Assembly: GCF_021129305.1 (NCBI RefSeq)
Contig: NZ_JAJOMB010000005.1
Span: 248,001 to 312,000, forward strand
Direction: 5' to 3'
DNA: 64,000 bases
DNA from: Kineosporia babensis
GTDB taxonomy: Bacteria; Actinomycetota; Actinomycetes; Actinomycetales; Kineosporiaceae
How positions within the stretch are numbered: the stretch's first letter is position 1; each line of letters starts with the position of its first letter. Positions 59,153 to 64,000 of this stretch are shown here, piece by piece. The translations under genes were made by a program, and so were the position numbers. The notes under the pieces are model-generated. The model searched no databases. It was not told where the DNA came from and worked only from the letters and a program-made list of their open reading frames with translations.

Positions 59153-60415
59153 TCAGGCCGGCTGCCTGGTCCGCTCGGTCTCTTCCTCGTCGTCCCGGAC
59201 GGCACCGCCGGTGGCCAGCACCCGCTCCACCGCGGCGGCCAGCAGGCACATCGTCACGGTCAGCCCGATCGCCCGGGTGAAGATGGTGATGTGCGGGGTG
59301 AAAGCCAGGTACTGCGAGGCACTCTGCGGCCCGATGATCCAGCGGGCCAGCTCGTTCAGGCCGTCCTCCAGGCGCTTCGAGGCCAGGAACGCCACCACGA
59401 ACATCAGCATCGGGGCCAGGCCTGCCACCGCGAGCTGCCGCAGCCCGCCGAACAGGCCGTGGAAGCGCTCGGTCACCTCGCTCGAGAGCTCCAGGCCGGC
59501 CCGGCGCACCGGACCAGGCACCATCCGCAGCAGGCGCGGCTGCGGCGGCGGGGACGGCTCGACCAGTTTGTGCCCGTAGACCACGGCGCCCACGGTGAGC
59601 CAGGCGATCGGCACGATGATCAGCGAGTCGACGTTGGCCGCCACGTTGATCGCGAAACTGCCCACCGCATCGACGACGTCGGCGAACGGGCCGAGTTTGG
59701 ACAACATCGCCTCCCAGCCGTCGACGAACATCTCCACCCCGCGGCGGCTCTCCACCCAGTCCCAGGCAATGTCCTTGTAGATGGTCAGGTAGGTGGCGAT
59801 CGCGGCCAGCCAGAGTGCCTCGACGTAGGCCCCGAGCAGCCCCAGCCCCCAGCCGGACTTGCGTCCTTCCAGCTTGGCCAGGCCGAACTTGAGCACGACG
59901 GCGCTGACGATGACCACCGGCAGGACCCAGCCGGTGCCGATCTCGAACCGGGAGCCGTCGCTGAGCTCCCCGCTGAAGAAGTCGGCCTGCGCGTACTCCT
60001 CGCCGTACAGCGAGTTGTAGAAGCGGAACAGGTCTTCCTTCAGGAAGCCGTAGGAGGCGTAGACCGCCAGGAACGGCACCAGGACGCTGGCCAGCATGTC
60101 GATCAGCCGGCGCTCCCGATGGCGCAGCGGGTCTTCCGGGGCGGTGGTGTCGGCGGCCCGGGTCAGGGCCGGCATCGAGTGCCGCAGGGTGTAGAGCATC
60201 AGCACGATGCCGGTCACCGCCGAGAGCGGGCCGAACACCAGGGCGAGCCAGCCCAGGGTGTTGTAGATGTCGCTCAGGCGCAGAGCGGCCCACTGCGCGC
60301 CCATCCGGCCCGCCAGGGCGAGGAGCGCGATGGTCAGCAGCACCGGCCAGTGCTTCAGCCAGAGCTTCGCCCCGGCTCCCACCACGGAGAACGCCTCACC
60401 GACCGCTTTCAGCAC
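59153..60415 (-). CDS. Polytopic membrane protein of unknown function
   Basis: A 420-residue protein with about eight predicted membrane helices (for example VLLTIALLALAGRMGAQ, GWLALVFGPLSAVTGIVLML and LAPMLMFVVAFLASKRL). An acidic extracellular or cytoplasmic loop near residues 150-185 and a charged C-terminal tail (RDDEEETERT) are seen. No transporter or enzyme motif is recognised. It faces the three-gene exported-protein operon in convergent orientation, so a shared function is possible but not shared transcription. Confidence 0.65.
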   Translation of the reverse strand: MLKAVGEAFSVVGAGAKLWLKHWPVLLTIALLALAGRMGAQWAALRLSDIYNTLGWLALVFGPLSAVTGIVLMLYTLRHSMPALTRAADTTAPEDPLRHRERRLIDMLASVLVPFLAVYASYGFLKEDLFRFYNSLYGEEYAQADFFSGELSDGSRFEIGTGWVLPVVIVSAVVLKFGLAKLEGRKSGWGLGLLGAYVEALWLAAIATYLTIYKDIAWDWVESRRGVEMFVDGWEAMLSKLGPFADVVDAVGSFAINVAANVDSLIIVPIAWLTVGAVVYGHKLVEPSPPPQPRLLRMVPGPVRRAGLELSSEVTERFHGLFGGLRQLAVAGLAPMLMFVVAFLASKRLEDGLNELARWIIGPQSASQYLAFTPHITIFTRAIGLTVTMCLLAAAVERVLATGGAVRDDEEETERTRQPA

Positions 60416-60488
60416 AGCAGGACAATAGGCGAATCCCAGGGGTTGCGGTTCGACTCCGGAGAATCAGGGTTAACCCCGGCACGGTCAG

Positions 60489-61727
60489 TCACGCCAGCTC
60501 ACGCAATCGGCCGAGCAGGGCCTCGCGCTCGCGGCGATTGCTGCTCAGCGCGGCCGCCCGCTCGAACTCGGCCCGGGCCTCCTCGGTGCGGCCCAGCCGG
60601 GCCAGCAGGTCGGCGCGGACTCCGGGCAGCAGGTGGTAGTTGCGCATGGCCGGTTCGTCGGCCTCGGCGAGTACGTCCACCGCGTCCAGCCCGGCCTGCG
60701 GGCCGAACGCCATCCCGAACGCGACGGCCCGGTTCAGCGCCACCACCGGCGAGGGCAGCACCGTGAACAGCACCTGGTACAGCGCCGCGATCCGTTTCCA
60801 GTCGGTCTCTTCCGGGGTGCGGGCCCGGGCGTGAGCGGCGGCGATCGCGGCCTGCAGGGTGTACGGGCCGAAGCTCCCGCCCAGCGCCTGGGCCTTCTCC
60901 AGGGCGGCCAGCCCCCGCCGGATCAGCAACTGGTCCCACCGCGCCCGGTTCTGCTCGCCCAGCACCACCGCCTCGCCGTTCGGTCCGGTGCGGGCGCGCA
61001 GCCGCGAGGCCTGGAGCTCCATCAGCGCGGTCAGCCCGTGCACCTCGGGCTCGTCCGGCATCAGGGCGGCCAGGCTGCGGCCGAGGTGCAACGCGTCCTG
61101 ACAGAGCGCCGGGCGCAGCAGATCGTCCCCGGCGCTGGCGCTGTAGCCCTCGTTGAAGATCAGGTAGATGACCTCCAGCACCGAGGTCAGCCGCTGCGGC
61201 CGGTCCGCACCGGTGGGCACCTCGAACGGCACCTGCTTGTCGGCCAGGGTGCGCTTGGCCCGGCTGATCCGCTGGGCCACGGTGGCTTCCGGAACCAGGA
61301 AGGCCCGGGCGATCTCGGCGGCCCTCAGGCCGCCGAGCAACCGCAGGGCCAGCGCCACCCGGCTCTGCGCGGCCAGCACCGGGTGGCAGGCCACGAAGAC
61401 CAACCGCAGCACATCGTCCTCGATCTGGTCCGGCTCCACCTCGAGATCGCTCTCGCCGGGCAGCCGGTGCCCGAGCTCGGCCAGGTTGGCGGCCAGCCTC
61501 TGGTCCCGCCGGATCCGGTCGACGGCCCGGTTGCGCGCGGTGGTCATCAGCCAGGCCGCCGGGTTGTCCGGCGGACCCTTCACCGGCCACTGCTCCAGCG
61601 CGGTGACCAGGCAGTCCTGGGCGATCTCCTCGGCCACGCCGACGTCGCGCACCATCCGGGCGACGGTCGCGACGATCCGCGTGGCCTCGACCTTCCAGAC
61701 ACCTTCTACCAGGGCGCGGGTCTGCAC
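60489..61727 (-). CDS. ECF sigma factor with long C-terminal domain (ECF42 type)
   Basis: A 412-residue sigma-70-family regulator. Region 2 is near the N terminus (IAQDCLVTALEQWP, MTTARNRAVDRIRRDQR), and region 4 is around residues 110-170 (LLGGLRAAEIARAFLVPEATVAQRISRAKR). A TPR-like C-terminal extension of over 200 residues (YHLLPGVRADLLARLGRTEEA) is typical of the ECF42 group. That group is regularly linked to DGPF-motif proteins, and one lies 16 bases upstream here. No anti-sigma factor is seen; the extension probably controls activity. Start GTG 61727. Confidence 0.88.
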   Translation of the reverse strand: MQTRALVEGVWKVEATRIVATVARMVRDVGVAEEIAQDCLVTALEQWPVKGPPDNPAAWLMTTARNRAVDRIRRDQRLAANLAELGHRLPGESDLEVEPDQIEDDVLRLVFVACHPVLAAQSRVALALRLLGGLRAAEIARAFLVPEATVAQRISRAKRTLADKQVPFEVPTGADRPQRLTSVLEVIYLIFNEGYSASAGDDLLRPALCQDALHLGRSLAALMPDEPEVHGLTALMELQASRLRARTGPNGEAVVLGEQNRARWDQLLIRRGLAALEKAQALGGSFGPYTLQAAIAAAHARARTPEETDWKRIAALYQVLFTVLPSPVVALNRAVAFGMAFGPQAGLDAVDVLAEADEPAMRNYHLLPGVRADLLARLGRTEEARAEFERAAALSSNRREREALLGRLRELA

Positions 61728-61743
61728 CCCGGCAGTGAAACAT

Positions 61744-62127
61744 CTACTCCGGGAAGTTGGCGAAGTCCTCCGGGCCCATCACCTTGCGCACCTCGGACGT
61801 GCCCTCCCAGCCGGGCCAGAACTCCTGGTGCACCCGCATGAACCGGGTGGTCCACTCGATCGCTTCCTCCTGGCTGCGCAGCTCGTACATCGCGTAGCTC
61901 ACGATCGCCTCCTTGGCCTCGGTGAACGGGCCGTCGACGACCGAGATCTTCCCGCCCTCCAACTGCACCCGGGTGCCCGCCGCGGACGGCGTCAGACCGG
62001 CCGTGTCCAGCAGGATCCCGGCCTTGGTGGCTTCCTCGCCGAGCTTGGCGATCTCGGCGAACAGCTCCGGCGGCGGGGTGCCGCCCATCTGGTTCTCGGC
62101 GGCCTTGAGCAGGATCAGGTAACGCAC
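61744..62127 (-). CDS. YCII/DGPF-domain protein
   Basis: A 127-residue ferredoxin-fold protein with the hallmark VDGPFTEAKEAIVSY. DGPF/YCII proteins are partners of ECF42 sigma factors in many actinomycetes; a role as sensor or effector is assumed. The start is GTG 62127 with GAGGGAGAA upstream, 16 bases before the sigma gene, in one transcript. Confidence 0.88.
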   Translation of the reverse strand: MRYLILLKAAENQMGGTPPPELFAEIAKLGEEATKAGILLDTAGLTPSAAGTRVQLEGGKISVVDGPFTEAKEAIVSYAMYELRSQEEAIEWTTRFMRVHQEFWPGWEGTSEVRKVMGPEDFANFPE

Positions 62128-62234
62128 GATGCTTCTCCCTCGTCGGTACGGTCCGGCTGGTCTCAGCCTTCACCGAACTCGACGAACGCACGCACCGGTT
62201 CTCGACACGTCCGTAAAAAGTTTTTCTGAACCGG

Positions 62235-63506
62235 CTACCAGGTCGGCCGCAGCGGCGGGACGTCGTCCCCGGTCTGGGCCCGGATCAGCTGGGTCAGCCG
62301 GGTGCGCAACTCGGCCACCCCGTCCTCACCCAGGCGTTCGACCAGCCGGGCCTCCTGCCGCACCTGCACGTAGCCGGCCGCCCGCATGTACTGCTGGGCC
62401 TTGCTGTTGACCACGTACAACGGATGCCGGGCGCCCCGTGGACCCGGGGTGCGCCGCAGGTACCCCCGCTTCTCCAGCGTCTTGGTCAGCTGCACGGCCT
62501 CCGGGGCGGTCAGGCTGAGCGCCTCGGCCAAGTCCTCGACGGTCAGGCCGCCGCGTTCCTGGAGAACGGTGAAGACCATGTTGTCGAGCGGGCGCAGCTC
62601 TTCCAGGCCGACCGCGACCAGTTCGGCCGTGGTCTCGGCCCGCACCGTCTGCAGCGCCATCCGCAGCAGGTAGGTCAGCTCCGACTCGGCCAGCGGATCC
62701 GGGGGCTGCTCGGCGGTGACGGCCTCCGGCTCCTCGAAGACCTCCGGCTCGGGCTGATCGTTTTCCGGGGACCACTGACCGGCCTGCGGCGGGCCGGGCC
62801 ACGGCTCCGGAGGCGACTGCGGAACCGGTCGAGCGGGCGGCGTGGCCGGCGCAGGCTCCGGCCAGTTGTCGGCCTGGGGTTGCGCCCCAGACCAAGGCTC
62901 GGGCTGCGGGGGCTGCATGGGCTCGGGCTGCGCAGCCTGCCTGGGCTGGATGGGCGGAGCGGGCGGCATGGGCTCCGGCCAGGGATCGCCCTGGGTCTGC
63001 GGACCAGGCCACGGCTCGGTCTGCGCAGCTTGCCCGGGCTGAACCGGTTGCCTGGGCTCGGGCCAGGGGTCGCCCTGAGTTTGCGGACCAGGCCACGGCT
63101 CGACCTGCGCAGCTTGCCCGGGCTGAACCGGTTGCTGGGGCTCGCCCTGGGTCTGTGGACCAGGCCATGGCTCTTGCTGCGGCGCCCAGGGCTCCTCATG
63201 CTGCGGATCGAGCCAGGCCTGCGGATCGGACCAGGTCTGCCCCGGCTCCGCGGACTGCCCTGGCTCCCCGGCCCAGGACTGTCCTGGCGGTTCGCTCCAG
63301 GACTCCGGCTGCTGGTCCGCCCAGGACTGCCCCTCGGGCTGATTCGGAGACTGGTACTGGGATTCGGGTTCTGCTTCCGGTCGGGGCCGACTGTCCCGGG
63401 GCCGGGGACGCTCGTCCGCCGACCGCTGACCCCGCGACCAGTTCATCGGCGCGAACTGGAAGTCGTCCGAGCCACTCACCCCGTCTGCGCTGTCCATCAT
63501 CGCCAC
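62235..63506 (-). CDS. MarR-like winged-helix protein with long W/P/Q-rich repeat tail
   Basis: A 423-residue protein. The C-terminal 140 or so residues form a MarR-type winged helix (DNMVFTVLQERGGLTVEDLA, LTAPEAVQLTKTLEKRGYL, then a wing PGPRGARHPLYVV). The first 280 are disordered, with three near-identical blocks of EPWPGPQTQGDPWPEP and QPVQPGQAAQ (24, 28 and 31 residues). This is far longer than normal MarR proteins of about 150 residues. It may bind DNA through the C terminus and recruit partners through the tail. GTG 63506 or ATG 63500/63497 could start it. The stop of the upstream gene is four bases away. Confidence 0.75.
   Translation of the reverse strand: MAMMDSADGVSGSDDFQFAPMNWSRGQRSADERPRPRDSRPRPEAEPESQYQSPNQPEGQSWADQQPESWSEPPGQSWAGEPGQSAEPGQTWSDPQAWLDPQHEEPWAPQQEPWPGPQTQGEPQQPVQPGQAAQVEPWPGPQTQGDPWPEPRQPVQPGQAAQTEPWPGPQTQGDPWPEPMPPAPPIQPRQAAQPEPMQPPQPEPWSGAQPQADNWPEPAPATPPARPVPQSPPEPWPGPPQAGQWSPENDQPEPEVFEEPEAVTAEQPPDPLAESELTYLLRMALQTVRAETTAELVAVGLEELRPLDNMVFTVLQERGGLTVEDLAEALSLTAPEAVQLTKTLEKRGYLRRTPGPRGARHPLYVVNSKAQQYMRAAGYVQVRQEARLVERLGEDGVAELRTRLTQLIRAQTGDDVPPLRPTW
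62987..63160. repeat. DNA repeats encoding the W/P/Q-rich blocks
   Basis: Similar blocks starting CGCCCTGGGTCTGCGGACCA begin at 62987, 63071 and 63143, with periods of 84 and 72 bases (multiples of three). They encode the EPWPGPQTQG repeats of the MarR-like protein, so the array grows in frame. Confidence 0.75.
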
Positions 63507-63510
63507 CGGA

Positions 63511-64000
63511 TCACAGGGCCGGCGGAGCGCCGGCGTTCAAACCCTGCTCCCCCGCCTCGGCCCACAGATCGGCCAGCGCGCCGTCGATCACCGACTTCAC
63601 CTCGGGGGCGTCCGCCTTGACCCCCGGCGGCAGCAACGACTGCGCCAGCAGCCGGCCCTCCGGATCGCGGCGCAGCGCCACCCGGGCCGGTTTGCCCCGG
63701 GGCATCGGCACGGTGGCCGCCAGCACCACCGACGACTGCACCCGCTCGCGCACCACCTCGGGCAGCCGGCCGATGTCGTCCTGGATCTCCAGCGGCGTGT
63801 TCTTGCGGGTACCGACCCACGAGACCAGCAGCATCTGCGAGTCCTGGTCCCAGACCGCCTGGTCCACCGCGTCCCAGCTACGCACGATCGTCTCCCCTCT
63901 CGGCGTGACGATGCGCAGGTCACGCACCGTGGCCGCAGCGGCGCCGCCACCGACCAGGATCGACCAGGCCAGCAACCGGGGCGTCCCGGGCCGGTCCAGG
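63511..64000 (-). CDS. PH-domain-like protein, C-terminal part
   Basis: The frame is open to the right edge, so the N terminus is outside the window; a TTG at 63975 is not a needed start. The visible part has a small hydrophobic segment (LAWSILVGGGAAAA) then a strand-rich stretch VRDLRIVTPRGETIVRSWD and a helix, ending AEAGEQGLNAGAPPAL. The pattern resembles actinomycete bacterial-PH-domain membrane proteins, but the match is loose. It is four bases upstream of the MarR-like gene and probably co-transcribed. Confidence 0.55.
   Translation of the reverse strand, partial: LDRPGTPRLLAWSILVGGGAAAATVRDLRIVTPRGETIVRSWDAVDQAVWDQDSQMLLVSWVGTRKNTPLEIQDDIGRLPEVVRERVQSSVVLAATVPMPRGKPARVALRRDPEGRLLAQSLLPPGVKADAPEVKSVIDGALADLWAEAGEQGLNAGAPPAL

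Overview
The window is chromosomal DNA from a high-GC, mycothiol-using actinomycete. Supporting signs are GTG/TTG starts, a DUF3145 gene beside the fatty-acid synthase genes, a mycothiol-dependent formaldehyde dehydrogenase and a mycobacterial-type LexA box. Family-level placement (for example Kineosporiaceae-like) is only a guess. There are about 58 protein genes and two tRNAs. I saw no rRNA, insertion sequence, prophage or CRISPR array.

Layout. 1-2.6 kb: end of the fab cluster (fabH 3' part, acpP, fabF) and a convergent DUF3145 gene. 2.9-6.1 kb: formaldehyde detoxification dehydrogenase with an overlapping metallo-beta-lactamase-fold hydrolase, then two tandem scramblase/LURP-like genes. 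6.2-7.3 kb: Pth2-like hydrolase and a small unknown gene behind a perfect LexA box. 7.4-11.4 kb: GT2-GtrA membrane glycosyltransferase, TPR protein, small EF-hand protein, and a coupled SRPBCC-SIMPL pair with a three-copy 3' repeat. 11.4-14.7 kb: AraC regulator divergent from DUF1772 and two tandem NmrA/QorB-like oxidoreductases.

15.2-23.1 kb is a tightly overlapping amino-sugar cluster: ROK repressor, ABC binding lipoprotein, two permeases, GH3/NagZ-type hexosaminidase, ROK kinase and NagB. It looks built to import GlcNAc-containing oligosaccharides, trim them, phosphorylate the sugar and deaminate it. No ABC ATPase and no NagA deacetylase are encoded here. 23-32.5 kb: spermidine-synthase-like protein, GNAT, Nudix, PLD-like protein, a gene-poor repeat island, an archaeal-type valS, and a recQ carrying a UvrD/PcrA-like C-terminal Tudor motif.

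32.6-43.8 kb is a mosaic of single genes: diguanylate cyclase, secreted esterase, FMN-binding protein, nucleotidyltransferase, GNAT, GH43 arabinanase, META lipoprotein, a CAT tRNA, a YgiB/YgiC-type lipoprotein plus ATP-grasp ligase pair, and a sugar-phosphate isomerase-like protein. 44-46.7 kb holds a compact A-T-TE NRPS-like enzyme whose adenylation pocket lacks the amino-acid-binding Asp. 46.7-55.8 kb: membrane and secreted unknowns, tRNA-Asn, PP2C-like phosphatase, a MASE1/PAS/GGDEF cyclase, and an oxidase plus ALDH7 pair that fits lysine/pipecolate catabolism.

55.9-60.4 kb: three translationally coupled single-pass exported proteins convergent with a polytopic membrane protein. 60.5-62.1 kb: an ECF42-type sigma factor with its DGPF partner. 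The window ends in a MarR-like regulator with a long W/P/Q-rich repeat tail and a truncated PH-like protein gene.

Three kinds of intergenic palindrome (4.65 kb; 15.03 kb and 27.53 kb; 27.70 kb) and several low-complexity arrays sit in gene-poor gaps and are not explained by the genes.
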